The translations under genes and the position numbers were made by a program. This document shows, in pieces, positions 22,645-34,553 of a stretch of DNA of 64,000 bases. Numbering within the stretch: position 1 is the stretch's first letter; every line of letters starts with the position of its first letter. This DNA is from Deltaproteobacteria bacterium (lineage in GTDB: Bacteria; Myxococcota_A; UBA9160; UBA4427), in contig NZHD01000089.1 of the NCBI GenBank assembly GCA_002691205.1, forward strand, positions 1-64,000, in the 5' to 3' direction. A model generated the notes under the pieces. That model saw nothing but the letters and a program-made list of their open reading frames with translations. It was not told the DNA's origin and did no database searches.

Positions 22645-23205
22645 TTAGAGCGTCCTTCCCAAAATTTGCTGTGCCGCTGAGCCCGCCAAGTCACGAACGT
22701 GCGAATTAAGTTCGGTGCGAGCCCCTTCAAGGGAATCAGCCAAATCTCGCTGGCCTTGCTCAACCTTTTGCTCCGCTTCGGCTCGGGCGGCAGCAGTCTG
22801 CCGCTGCTGTTCTTCACGAGCACGATCAACAGCTTCTCTGCGAGTTTTCTCGGCCTCTGAACGAGCGGCCGCCAACTCGGATCGATACCGAGCCAACACT
22901 TCATCCGCCTCTCGTGCAATTTCATCCGACCGTTCTCGAGCACCCGAAGTGCGACGCTCGCGCTCTTCTAAAACATCAAGAATCGGTTTGAAGATCAAAA
23001 CATTCAGAGGAACAATCAAAATGACAAAAAGCACGAGCAGCGAGACGAGCACCGGCAAACTCGGAATCAACACGAGGTCAGCTGCGGCATGAGCGGGTGT
23101 CGATGCAAGAAGAATCATCAACGCGATCCACATCACTGATTGAGACGTGGGGCGTACAATCCTCTTTCGATTCTCACCTGTCTGGCCCATCTGGCCGTAC
23201 CGCAT
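22645..23205 (-). CDS. atpF': ATP synthase b' subunit
   Basis: A signal-like segment ending AHA is followed by a membrane segment (VLFVILIVPLNVLIFKPIL) and a long alanine- and glutamate-rich coiled coil. It pairs with the b subunit in the peripheral stalk. The ATG at 23205 is chosen since AGGAG stands 5 bases before it; an ATG at 23247 lacks a site. It opens the F1 operon. Confidence 0.88.
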   Translation of the reverse strand: MRYGQMGQTGENRKRIVRPTSQSVMWIALMILLASTPAHAAADLVLIPSLPVLVSLLVLFVILIVPLNVLIFKPILDVLEERERRTSGARERSDEIAREADEVLARYRSELAAARSEAEKTRREAVDRAREEQQRQTAAARAEAEQKVEQGQRDLADSLEGARTELNSHVRDLAGSAAQQILGRTL

Positions 23206-23287
23206 CTCTACTCCTGCTTCTTCACTTAGTCTTGTGGTCGGATTCATCCGATGTTTTCGGTGCTCTTGATTTGTTTCTGCATTCCTT

Positions 23288-23317
23288 AAAGCCGGTTGGC
23301 TTTGCTTTTACTTTTTT
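23288..23317 (+). terminator. Hairpin with T-rich tail, no matching plus-strand gene
   Basis: AAAGCC (23288-23293) pairs with GGCTTT (23298-23303) across a 4-base loop and is followed by GCTTTTACTTTTTT. This resembles a terminator on the plus strand, but no plus-strand gene precedes it. On the minus strand it would lie in the leader of the ATP synthase operon. Confidence 0.35.
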
Positions 23318-23524
23318 AAACACACCGTTTACGCGCTCTTCACTATTCGAGGGCAACGCTCTCGAATCAAATTGCGCATCTTCTCGTTGTGACCCCAGCC
23401 GCCAATGTCGGCTCCCGCCGGAATCTCACGCACGCAGCCTTGCGAGCTGTGGAGTAAAGGCGGCCCGAGTTTCGCATATGTGGCCACGGATTCAAGCCGA
23501 TGAGGCCATGTGATGCGACTCTTA

Positions 23525-23860
23525 TTAAAGAGATCCTATCCGACAAGCCCCCTGAATACGGGCCCCATCCGCCACGAACACCTTTGGACTGCTCAAGGTG
23601 CCACGAAGCGTTGCACCCTCTGTCAGTTTTGCCAATCTTCGCGCCACCACGTCGCCTTCAAGCTGGCCGGTCAATTCCACTTCATCCGCATAAACAGGGC
23701 CCGTCACTCGAGAGTTCGACCCCAATCGCAAGCTTCCGGAGGCGCGAACTTCGCCGCGAACATCACCCTCCAAGGCGCCGTCCCCAAAGAAGACAACAAG
23801 CCCCTCGAAATGACGACCCTCGGGCACCAAACTGATCGGGTCACGGGCGGGACGAGTCAT
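23525..23860 (-). CDS. Bactofilin
   Basis: The 111-residue protein is a compact beta-helix repeat (DUF583): HFEGLVVFFGDGALEGDVRGEV, then GSLRLGSNSRVTG and LEGDVVAR. Bactofilins polymerise into filaments without nucleotide. Its ATG overlaps the parB stop (TAATG), so it is made with ParAB. In Myxococcus, bactofilins are known to scaffold the ParABS machinery, which fits this position. Confidence 0.88.
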   Translation of the reverse strand: MTRPARDPISLVPEGRHFEGLVVFFGDGALEGDVRGEVRASGSLRLGSNSRVTGPVYADEVELTGQLEGDVVARRLAKLTEGATLRGTLSSPKVFVADGARIQGACRIGSL

Positions 23861-24792
23861 TAGCGATCACCCAGGAGCAGCTCAATAATTCGGGTCAAAT
23901 CGCTTTCATCGAAGTAATCGATCTCTAAATGACCTTTCTGACCACCGCCCTTCAAACGGATCCGGCTCTGAAAACGATGTTCAAGAGACTCAAGCACCCG
24001 TCGGAGGTCCGGACTGAGACGCTCTTCCACGACCTCTGGCTTCGGAGCGGGTTCTCGGCCCTTTGTTTCGCCCGTGCGAGCGGCCATCTCGGTGGCTCTC
24101 ACCGACAGCTCCTGGCGTATCACTCGATCTCTCAACTGGCGCCGCTTCGAAGGATTCGTCACCTGCAAAAGAGCCTTCGCATGGCCCATGGTCAATCGAC
24201 CCTCTTCCACATCCTCTTGGAAATCTGGCGTCAGATCTAAGAGACGAAGATGATTGGCCACCGACGAACGATCGAGAGAAACCTTCTGCCCAATTTCGCC
24301 CTGAGTCGCACCCGTTTTAGCCAAGGCCTGAAAGGCGTACGCCAATTCAATGGGATTCAAATCATTTCGCTGAACGTTTTCGACAATGGCGACCTCAAGG
24401 CGGCTTTGCGGAGTCATCGTCGTGATGACAGCCGGAATCTCCTTCAAACCGGCCGCCCGGCATGCACGCCATCGGCGCTCTCCCACGACCAACTCATAGC
24501 GACCCGAGCCCGCGGGCTGAACCACCACAGGCTGAATCACCCCGTGCAATAAAATAGAAGCCGCCAAACTCTCCAGTTTCACAGGATCAAATACCCGGCG
24601 CGGCTGATCCGGGTTCGGCTCGATGAGGTCAACAGAAAGCGAACGGACCCCGTCCGGAGATCCAGAAGCGACAGCTTGTTCATCACTCAAAACCGACGAA
24701 GCTTGAGGACTCTGCTCTCGAGGCGCGTTCGAACCGGTATTCGAGATCAAAGCCCCTAAGCCTCGACCCAGTGCTCTTCGACGCTCGCTCAT
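23860..24792 (-). CDS. parB: Chromosome partitioning protein ParB
   Basis: ParB is a CTPase that loads at parS and spreads along DNA. The box I region (LSVDLIEPNPDQPRR), the CTP-binding GERRWRACRAAG and ENVQRNDLNPIELA are present, followed by a KorB-type helix-turn-helix and a C-terminal dimer domain. It overlaps parA by 4 bases. The two parS-like sites lie about 1.7 kb upstream. Confidence 0.97.
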   Translation of the reverse strand: MSERRRALGRGLGALISNTGSNAPREQSPQASSVLSDEQAVASGSPDGVRSLSVDLIEPNPDQPRRVFDPVKLESLAASILLHGVIQPVVVQPAGSGRYELVVGERRWRACRAAGLKEIPAVITTMTPQSRLEVAIVENVQRNDLNPIELAYAFQALAKTGATQGEIGQKVSLDRSSVANHLRLLDLTPDFQEDVEEGRLTMGHAKALLQVTNPSKRRQLRDRVIRQELSVRATEMAARTGETKGREPAPKPEVVEERLSPDLRRVLESLEHRFQSRIRLKGGGQKGHLEIDYFDESDLTRIIELLLGDR

Positions 24793-25634
24793 GCTTCTCT
24801 CTCTCCTATTGTCTGTCCGTGTCCGGGTTCTTCGCGCTCAATGTCGGCTACCTGATCTGAGTTGAACTCTTCTGAAAGGCCCGCCAAAAGCTCTTCCGTG
24901 AGTTTTAAATAGGCCACAGCTCCTCGCGAATGAATGTCGTAAAGAAGAATCGGCTTCCCATGACTCGGCGCCTCACTTAAACGAACGTTGCGCGGAATCC
25001 GAGTCCGATAGACTTTTTCTGCGAAGTGACCCCGAACCTCTGTTTCCACCTGACGGCTGAGATTATTTCGCATATCCACCATGGTCAGAACAATCCCCTC
25101 TAGCTCCAGGCCGGGATTCAGGGCCTCGCGCACCAAATCCGTGGTCTCCAGCAAACGAGCAAGTCCCTCCAGGGCATAATATTCGCATTGCATAGGGATC
25201 AACACAGAGTTGGCGGCCGTGAGCGCGTTCAAGGTCAATAAACTCAACGAAGGGGGACAGTCGATCAAAATAAAGTCGTATTGATCACGAACCGCGTCGA
25301 TCGCGGTTCGCAAGCGCGTCTCTCGCCCATCGGCGCCGACGAGCTCCACCTCGGCCCCAACCAGGTCCGTCCCCGAGGGGACAACCCGAAGATACTCAAT
25401 GTCCGTGCGCACAGCCAGATTCTCGAGAGAAGCCTCGCCCATTAAGGCGTCATAGATCTGTCGAGAGGGATCGACGATCCCATAGGCACTGCTTGCGTTG
25501 CCTTGGGGGTCTAAATCTATCAGAAGCGTCGCCTTCTCGGCCGCTCCCAAGCAAGCGGCCAGGTTGACGGCCGATGTGGTTTTCCCAACCCCACCCTTCT
25601 GATTTACAACGGCAATGACGCGTGCATTCGGCAT
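24789..25634 (-). CDS. parA: Chromosome partitioning ATPase ParA
   Basis: This Soj-type ATPase has the deviant Walker A KGGVGKTT near its N-terminus, the switch DLDPQGNASSAYG, and DCPPSLSLLT. The ATG at 25634 gives the standard start MPNARVIAVVNQ; a longer frame from 25715 adds an atypical tail. It is translated just ahead of parB. Confidence 0.97.
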   Translation of the reverse strand: MPNARVIAVVNQKGGVGKTTSAVNLAACLGAAEKATLLIDLDPQGNASSAYGIVDPSRQIYDALMGEASLENLAVRTDIEYLRVVPSGTDLVGAEVELVGADGRETRLRTAIDAVRDQYDFILIDCPPSLSLLTLNALTAANSVLIPMQCEYYALEGLARLLETTDLVREALNPGLELEGIVLTMVDMRNNLSRQVETEVRGHFAEKVYRTRIPRNVRLSEAPSHGKPILLYDIHSRGAVAYLKLTEELLAGLSEEFNSDQVADIEREEPGHGQTIGEREA

Positions 25635-25763
25635 GAAAAATTCCCTGGTCGTCCAGCCGCGATGTAGCACAAAAGAAGGACCGACTGTGTGAGAACGAAA
25701 AGATAGGCACAACAACAGTGAACGTCCACAGGCCCCTCACTGCTCATGATAGGTACAGAGCCA

Positions 25764-26483
25764 CTAAAGGTCTTTCTCAACTCGACTTCGGCCCCACCAA
25801 AGCCACCTCTGCTCAGACCTCCCCAGCACATTGTACCCAAGCGTCCCGGATTCTCTGATCAGAGGGTGTGACCCCGGGTCCAAACCTGGGTCATTCCCTG
25901 GAATCAGGAGAAGGCCTCCCTCCTTCAACCAAGGGAGCCCCATAGCAAGAGCCACAGGCGGACTGGCTAAAGCCTGAGCGACAACGAGATCGGAAGAAAG
26001 CGGGCTGATTTCTTCAATTCGGCCCAAATGTGGGTCCACGTTGGTCAAGTTAAGGCTTCGACGCACGGCACGTTGAAAGTGATGACGACGCTCGCGGCTC
26101 TCGACCAGAACGACCTCCAGGCTTGGCTCAAGAATCGCTAATGGCAAACCCGGAAAACCAGCCCCGGAGCCCAGATCCGACACACGAGCCACACCTTCTA
26201 AACCATGCCGCTTTTGCACCGAGAACCAGAGCCCCAATGCATCGCAGACCAGGCTCCGCATGACCGAAACGGGGTCCCGATACCCACTGAGGTTCATTCC
26301 AGAACCCCAACTTGCCACCATCAAAGCGAGCTCAGATAGCAGGTTTTGGGTCTTCTCAGGGAGACGAGATCCATTTAGATCGAGAAATCGACCCAACTCT
26401 TCCTCAACGGCCAACCTAACCGCAGGAGGTACATCTCCGTCACCTGAGAAGGGCTTTGCCAAGAAACGTTCCCCGTGGAACAT
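25764..26483 (-). CDS. rsmG: 16S rRNA m7G527 methyltransferase RsmG
   Basis: RsmG (GidB) methylates G527 of 16S rRNA with SAM. The SAM site VSDLGSGAGFPGLPLAI and the earlier NLSGYRDP are characteristic. The first codons (MFHGER) are themselves part of a parS-like site, as in other bacteria where RsmG starts MFHVK. mnmG and mnmE, frequent neighbours, are absent. Confidence 0.93.
   Translation of the reverse strand: MFHGERFLAKPFSGDGDVPPAVRLAVEEELGRFLDLNGSRLPEKTQNLLSELALMVASWGSGMNLSGYRDPVSVMRSLVCDALGLWFSVQKRHGLEGVARVSDLGSGAGFPGLPLAILEPSLEVVLVESRERRHHFQRAVRRSLNLTNVDPHLGRIEEISPLSSDLVVAQALASPPVALAMGLPWLKEGGLLLIPGNDPGLDPGSHPLIRESGTLGYNVLGRSEQRWLWWGRSRVEKDL
26467..26482. promoter_or_regulatory. parS-like site 1, overlapping the rsmG start
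   Basis: CGTTCCCCGTGGAACA differs from the palindrome TGTTCCACGTGGAACA at two positions: the first base and the central A, here C. It spans the second and third bases of the rsmG ATG and the next codons. Confidence 0.75.
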
Positions 26484-26534
26484 CGGAGCAAAAGAGGGCT
26501 AAGAAAAACACCCCGGTATCAAATCATCCGAGAG

Positions 26535-26550
26535 TGTTCCCCGTGGAACA
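26535..26550. promoter_or_regulatory. parS-like site 2, between jag and rsmG
   Basis: TGTTCCCCGTGGAACA differs from the ideal palindrome at only one central base. It is 68 bases from site 1, and the central C is shared by both sites, which suggests the local ParB prefers or tolerates it. Confidence 0.8.
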
Positions 26551-26637
26551 CAACCGCGCCCACCTTCATCCAGCCCTGAATCAACTTGGTTTAAATGAGA
26601 TGCCCTATCGCAGCAGGCTCGAAGGGGAGTCCGACTC

Positions 26638-27486
26638 TTAGCTTGAAGCTTGAGAAGAAGCCACCGCTTCATCAAACTCAGGAGCGCCTTCAGGCACAAC
26701 GAGTACTTGTCGATAGCGGCCTTCGCCAATTCCCATAGTGGCCACACCGTCCCGCTCCTTTAAAGCCAAGTGGACAATGCGGCGGTCTCGGCCATTCATC
26801 GCGTCGAGCGCCAAGGCTCTTCCTGACTCAACGGCGCGGTCGGCCGCCCGTTCAGCCAACTTCTCCAGAGAGCCGGCTCTTTCTTCGCTCTTGCCCTCGA
26901 CCTCAATCACCACACGGGAGGCCGAGTCTTCGCTCCCGCGAGCCACTTGGTTGGCCAAAAGCTGGATGGCATCAATGGCACGTCCATCTCCAGACCCCAA
27001 AGCACTGCAGGCCTCGCCTGTAATCTGGTAAACGAGAAAGTCCGAACCCTCTTCCGAGCTCTCTTCGATTTGGAAATGGCCCAGACCCAAACGTTCGATG
27101 GAACCTAAGACAAACTGCCCAACCGTCTCTAAAGAGCCCTTCACTTCGCCTTTCGAAGGCTTCGCTTTCGCTTCTGCAACCGGTGCTGGAGAAGGCGCAG
27201 ACCTTGCTTCTCGACCCCGGCTCGGACCCGAGTCGCGACCCCGACCCCGATCGGATCGACCTCCAGACCTTCCGCGGTCCTCTCGTCCGCCGCCGCCTCC
27301 CTGAGAAGGTTTGAACCCAACAGGACTCGCCACGATGACCACGCGCCCCGACGCTCCAGAGACTTCATCGGGTATGGCAACCTGAAGCTCCTCCGAAGCT
27401 ACGCCGTAAAAGCGAGTGGCTTGGTTCGTGGCCTCTTCCTGGGTGTCACCCACGAACTCATTGGCTTCAGTTTTTTTGTCATACAT
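26638..27486 (-). CDS. jag: RNA-binding protein Jag/KhpB
   Basis: The Jag N-terminal domain (about residues 1-55) is followed by a basic, glycine- and arginine-rich linker (about 75-110), a KH domain and a C-terminal R3H domain (DRRIVHLAL). KhpB acts with KhpA on mRNA and affects envelope growth in other bacteria. The ATG at 27486 is favoured, since GGAG lies 9 bases upstream; the ATG 15 bases earlier makes up part of that site. It follows yidC, as is usual. Confidence 0.9.
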   Translation of the reverse strand: MYDKKTEANEFVGDTQEEATNQATRFYGVASEELQVAIPDEVSGASGRVVIVASPVGFKPSQGGGGGREDRGRSGGRSDRGRGRDSGPSRGREARSAPSPAPVAEAKAKPSKGEVKGSLETVGQFVLGSIERLGLGHFQIEESSEEGSDFLVYQITGEACSALGSGDGRAIDAIQLLANQVARGSEDSASRVVIEVEGKSEERAGSLEKLAERAADRAVESGRALALDAMNGRDRRIVHLALKERDGVATMGIGEGRYRQVLVVPEGAPEFDEAVASSQASS

Positions 27487-27522
27487 CGGATACGTCTCCA
27501 TCCACGACTGTGCGTGCTGTTA

Positions 27523-29256
27523 TTAAGCGGCCTGTTCTTTGGCGTGCATTTGTCGCCGAATCAAAAGTTGATGGCCGATACCCAGTAAATTGCTGACCGT
27601 CCAGTAGAGCACTAACCCGGACGGGAATGTGTACGAAAATAAAAGCATGATGCCGGGCATCATGATCATCATCATTTTAGCCTGCGCTGGATCCATTCCG
27701 GTTTGAGGCGTCATCTGTTGCTGAAAAAACATCGAGCCGGCCATGATCAAAGGGAGAACTCGAATGGGAAAATCCACGCCTGGAAGGGTGAAAAGGGTGG
27801 CTGGCGCAGACAAATCAGTAATCCAAAAAACGAAGGGAGCCTGCCTTAAGTCAAAAGACGTCTGAAGTGCGTAAAAGAGGCCGATAAACACAGGCATTTG
27901 AAGAAGTAGGGGCAAACACCCACTGAGGGGATTTACACCCTCTTCTTTATAGATCTTAAATGTTTCCTCAGATTGTTTTTGACGGTCATCCTTATATTTC
28001 TCTTGAAGTTCCTTGATGCGCGGCATCACTTCGCGCATTCGCTCCGAAGACTTCATCTGTTTTGTGATGATCGGCAGAGTCACAAGCCGCACCAGAATCG
28101 TTAACAGAATAATGACCAGGCCGTAATTTGGAACCACTCGGTGAACGCTTTCGAGCGCCCACTCAAAGAACACCGTCAACGGTTCCACCCAGGACCAGCC
28201 CCGGTTAATCGTTTGATCAAGTTCTCTTCCCAGGTCGCGCAATAATGCAGGGTCCTTAGGACCGAAAAAAACGGAGTATCGACGTGTAAGGGTTTCGCCT
28301 GGAACGAGTCGGTTTCCCGACTGATTGATTTGAGCCGTCGCGACTCTTCCTTGGTCGATAGGAATAAAGTTTACGCCTACGTCTGTCGGGTCGGCGGGAA
28401 GAATCACCCCCGCGAAGTAACGAAGGTCGATGCCCGCCCAACCGACGTCACTTTTGGCTTTAAAAGGACCATCATCGCCTCCGAAAAGCCCTCCGAAAAA
28501 ACTCCCGCCTCCTACGGAGGGAACCAATTCTCGCGTTACCTCATCATCGACTAGGGCCACGAGTGAGAGCTCTTTGAAATCAACTCGATCATTCATTGAC
28601 GCTGGAATGGACATAGAAAGACTTGAATCCAGCGGTGTTGATCCGCGATTCGTCATCTCAATTGTCATTTGCATCTCGTAGTTTTCATCGGGCCGGCTGA
28701 AGGTTTTCCGAACTTCTAAATCACCTCGACGAAGCACCATGATGACTTGATCGGCATCGGACTTTTCAAGTGCATAAACGCTCTGTGACAGATCCGTCGA
28801 GCCCGACGCTGAAAAGGTCGTTCCCAATGTTCCGATGACGTTGCCTGGCACTTCGATGAGTTCGATCGGCACCTCGTGACGAGGGGTTTCAAAAAATTTC
28901 TTCATTTGCCAACTTGTGGCAATGCCGCCTCGATTGCTTAGTTCAATTCGAACGTTTTCGTTCTCAAGCACTCCAGACCAAAGAGGGGTCGCCGTGTTCG
29001 CTTCGGTGACCTCGGATTTAGCTAAACTTGCCTTTGATCCCTGTTTGAGAACAGGTTCGCCTTTCTCGAAAGCGTTCGTGGGCTCATCGTTGCGCGACTC
29101 TGTCTCAGTGGCCCAGTCCTGCTCAGGCGCATCCAGACTTCGCTTGGCCTCGATTGCAGCTCTTCTTTCGGGTCCCATTACCTCTTCTTGCCAGACCATC
29201 CAAAGAACGAATACAGACATCGATAAAGCAAAAGCAATGAAAAGGTTACGATCCAA
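27523..29256 (-). CDS. yidC: Membrane protein insertase YidC
   Basis: YidC inserts and folds inner-membrane proteins. It has an N-terminal membrane anchor, a large periplasmic beta domain (about residues 60-330) typical of Gram-negative YidC, and the conserved C-terminal five-helix core with LVTLPIITKQMKSSERM and GCLPLLLQMPVFIGLFYAL. The TTG at 29256 is chosen because it gives the standard MDRNLFIAFAL start and has GAGG 6 bases before it. It begins 2 bases after the yidD stop. Confidence 0.95.
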   Translation of the reverse strand: MDRNLFIAFALSMSVFVLWMVWQEEVMGPERRAAIEAKRSLDAPEQDWATETESRNDEPTNAFEKGEPVLKQGSKASLAKSEVTEANTATPLWSGVLENENVRIELSNRGGIATSWQMKKFFETPRHEVPIELIEVPGNVIGTLGTTFSASGSTDLSQSVYALEKSDADQVIMVLRRGDLEVRKTFSRPDENYEMQMTIEMTNRGSTPLDSSLSMSIPASMNDRVDFKELSLVALVDDEVTRELVPSVGGGSFFGGLFGGDDGPFKAKSDVGWAGIDLRYFAGVILPADPTDVGVNFIPIDQGRVATAQINQSGNRLVPGETLTRRYSVFFGPKDPALLRDLGRELDQTINRGWSWVEPLTVFFEWALESVHRVVPNYGLVIILLTILVRLVTLPIITKQMKSSERMREVMPRIKELQEKYKDDRQKQSEETFKIYKEEGVNPLSGCLPLLLQMPVFIGLFYALQTSFDLRQAPFVFWITDLSAPATLFTLPGVDFPIRVLPLIMAGSMFFQQQMTPQTGMDPAQAKMMMIMMPGIMLLFSYTFPSGLVLYWTVSNLLGIGHQLLIRRQMHAKEQAA

Positions 29257-29258
29257 AA

Positions 29259-29546
29259 TTAGCCTCGGGGCACGGGGTCGTAGCCCCCTGCGTGAAAAGG
29301 ATGACAACGCGAAAGGCGGCGTATGCCTAAGTAAACACCTTTAAAAAATCCGTGATGTGCCAGCGCTTCAGCGGTGTATCGAGAACAAGTGGGCTCGAAA
29401 CGACAAGCGGGCCCAAGCATGGGTGAGATGAATTGATGCCACAGCCCCAATACGAAAATTAGGCTTTGAATCACCCACCCTCTTTGAAGGTCGGTGCCCT
29501 TCGGCGAACTCAACACAGTACTTGGCTCGTTCACATTGGGTTTCAT
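29259..29546 (-). CDS. yidD: Membrane protein insertion efficiency factor YidD
   Basis: The small protein has the family hallmarks [15 protein letters not shown] and [13 protein letters not shown]. The N-terminus is extended by about 25 residues compared with short forms. It overlaps rnpA by 4 bases and precedes yidC. Confidence 0.94.
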   Translation of the reverse strand: MKPNVNEPSTVLSSPKGTDLQRGWVIQSLIFVLGLWHQFISPMLGPACRFEPTCSRYTAEALAHHGFFKGVYLGIRRLSRCHPFHAGGYDPVPRG

Positions 29547-29944
29547 GGTGATCGCAAATCCTCGTGGGATTTTTTCATCATTGGGTTTCGTCGAAAGGCG
29601 TCTTCGAGAGAACCGTTGATCTTGGATGTGGAAATCGTAGCCGCATGCTTTCGAGCAATGACAACAACATCTGTCAAAGGCGGAAGAGTTAATCGCTCTC
29701 GTCTAAACCATTCTCGAACTTGGCGTCGAATACGGTTTCGAACGACGGCATTTCCGACATGTCGACTCGTGCTCAAACCTATACGTGGCGCCCGGATGCT
29801 CGGAGTGAGAGCATTGGGCCGCTTCGTCATCAAGACCACGAACTCCGGTGTCGCCGTCCTGGCTCCATGACGACCTACCCGCGTAAAGTCTTTTGATTTG
29901 AGAAGTCGATTTGAACGGCCGAAAGGGCCTGTTCGTTGGTCCAC
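29543..29944 (-). CDS. rnpA: Ribonuclease P protein component
   Basis: RnpA is the protein cofactor of RNase P, which matures tRNA 5' ends. The basic RNR motif ([16 protein letters not shown]) and an N-terminal [10 protein letters not shown] are present. It follows rpmH by 2 bases. Confidence 0.94.
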   Translation of the reverse strand: MDQRTGPFGRSNRLLKSKDFTRVGRHGARTATPEFVVLMTKRPNALTPSIRAPRIGLSTSRHVGNAVVRNRIRRQVREWFRRERLTLPPLTDVVVIARKHAATISTSKINGSLEDAFRRNPMMKKSHEDLRSP

Positions 29945-29946
29945 GA

Positions 29947-30096
29947 TTACTTCGAGGCCACTCTAACGGCTAGGCGCTTGCGCCCTTTGGCTCGTCGTCT
30001 TTTTAAAATGGCTCTTCCAGCACGCGTTTTCATACGTTCTCTGAAACCGTGGGTCCTGAGTCGCTTAATTCGACTGGGCTGATAGGTTCTCTTCAT
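29947..30096 (-). CDS. rpmH: Ribosomal protein L34
   Basis: The 49-residue basic protein begins [18 protein letters not shown] and ends [10 protein letters not shown], an unmistakable L34. It starts the leftward rpmH-rnpA-yidD-yidC-jag unit next to the strand switch. Confidence 0.97.
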   Translation of the reverse strand: MKRTYQPSRIKRLRTHGFRERMKTRAGRAILKRRRAKGRKRLAVRVASK

Positions 30097-30529
30097 GAGA
30101 TATTGCGCTTTCGATTCGCTGTCGTTTTGCGGATAGGGCAGGCGTCCAGCGTGGTCCTGCTCCTTCGTGATTTCCCGGTGGGGCGAAAAGTGCCTACAGC
30201 CGAGTTATAAAATCACACCGTTCGGAAGGCGCGCGAGAGTAGCCAGCCCCAAGCTTGGCTGCCAGCATGAAAATCAGGGCCGAGAGACCCTAAAGGGTAT
30301 GAGAAATAAATGTACTGCCGAAACCGCAGCTTCGAAGGTCTTGCTTGCATGGTAAGATGCAACGTAATTTCTCAAAAGATTTTTTATCTTTTTGTTTTTA
30401 GGACAACCGATACAACGCGACAATCCATTTAATCTGATATAATTCAGTTACTTAGACGACTTTTAACGTTATTTTTATCAGTGACTACGACGACTCTGGA
30501 TTAAATCCAAAAAAAGGCAGGAGTGATAG
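30097..30529. other. Divergent rpmH-dnaN gap, candidate replication origin
   Basis: Strand bias and base skew switch here, as expected at an origin, and parABS lies 4 kb away. dnaA, usually found between rpmH and dnaN, is missing. A T-rich stretch at about 30364-30400 could be an unwinding element. No good DnaA box (TTATCCACA) is visible, so the exact origin is not proven. Short frames in this stretch look non-coding. Confidence 0.55.
30435..30443 (+). promoter_or_regulatory. Extended -10 promoter for dnaN
   Basis: TGATATAAT is a perfect TATAAT with the extended TG motif, about 90 bases before the dnaN start. No good -35 hexamer is seen, which is acceptable for extended -10 promoters. Confidence 0.6.
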
Positions 30530-31651
30530 ATGAAACTATCCATAGCCAAAGGTGAACTTCAGAAGGGTCTCGCCCGAATACAAGCCATCGTTGAGAAGCG
30601 AAACTCTATGCCCATTTTGGCAAATGTGATGCTTCAAGCGACCGAGGGTGATCCGGGCTCTCTTGAGATCTCTGCCACCGACCTAGAGGTTGGGATTAGA
30701 GGGCGACAATCCGCAGAAGTAGAAAAGTCGGGAGGGTTGACGGTTTCTGCTAAGACCCTTTTTGAGATTGTTCGGGAGCTTCCCGAAGATATGGTTCATC
30801 TCGAGAGCACTTCCAATTCGTTTCTTTCAATCCGTTGTGATCGATCCCAGTTCAAACTGTCGGGAACTTCCCCCGAGGAATATCCCACCTTGCCCGAATT
30901 CTCGCCTGAACATACGGTGACAATTCCCAGTGAAATCCTGGCCACCATGGTTGAACGCACCATGTACGCCGCCTCGACTGATGAGACTCGGTACAACCTG
31001 AACGGTGTCTACCTTGAGGTCGTGGGAGAAACGAACCAATTAAGACTGGTCGCGACAGACGGACATCGCCTGGCCATGGTGGAAAGCGAAATCCCCGGAG
31101 ATCTCACACCTCTCCAGAGTGGGGTGATTATACCACGAAAAGGTCTAGCTGAGCTAAAACGTCTCCTGGATGAAGACATGGTCGATGAGATTGAGCTCGC
31201 CTTCGAGGGGAATAGCGGTTTGGCTCGAGGTGGAGAAGTCACTCTTGTCATGCGCTTGATTGAAGGGGAATTCCCGAATTATGAGCAGGTCATTCCTGGA
31301 GAATCTTCAGTTCAGGTCATCGTCGATGCAGATCGTCTCTCAAGGGCTCTTCGAAGAGTCGTTTTGATGTCCTCTCAAAGAAGTCGAGCGGTAAAGCTTG
31401 AGATTGGCGATCGAAAGTTGACGGTTTCGTCAACGAATCCCGATATGGGCGATGCGAGCGACGAGCTGGACAACGATTACGATGGAGAAACCATGTCAAT
31501 CGGTTTCAACGCTCGCTACATGCTCGACGCGTTAGCGGCTCTTCAGGTCAAAGAGATTCGACTCGGTTTAAATAACGACCTTTCACCGGCCAAGGTGAAG
31601 CCCACGAACGACGATGGGGCGTTAGCTGTTGTAATGCCCATGCGACTCTGA
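30530..31651 (+). CDS. dnaN: DNA polymerase III beta sliding clamp
   Basis: The clamp tethers DNA polymerase III to DNA. The 373-residue length and the three repeated domains fit; the N-terminus (MKLSIAKGELQKGLARIQAIVEKR without break) and the C-terminal hydrophobic pocket end PMRL are typical. AGGAG stands 6 bases before the ATG. Neither dnaA upstream nor recF downstream is present. Confidence 0.97.
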   Translation: MKLSIAKGELQKGLARIQAIVEKRNSMPILANVMLQATEGDPGSLEISATDLEVGIRGRQSAEVEKSGGLTVSAKTLFEIVRELPEDMVHLESTSNSFLSIRCDRSQFKLSGTSPEEYPTLPEFSPEHTVTIPSEILATMVERTMYAASTDETRYNLNGVYLEVVGETNQLRLVATDGHRLAMVESEIPGDLTPLQSGVIIPRKGLAELKRLLDEDMVDEIELAFEGNSGLARGGEVTLVMRLIEGEFPNYEQVIPGESSVQVIVDADRLSRALRRVVLMSSQRSRAVKLEIGDRKLTVSSTNPDMGDASDELDNDYDGETMSIGFNARYMLDALAALQVKEIRLGLNNDLSPAKVKPTNDDGALAVVMPMRL

Positions 31652-34545
<2,894 letters not shown>

Positions 34546-34553
34546 GATTTATT

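Noticed and set aside
30167-30355. 62-residue frame in the rpmH-dnaN gap
   Set aside because: It has no recognisable product and lies in the candidate origin.
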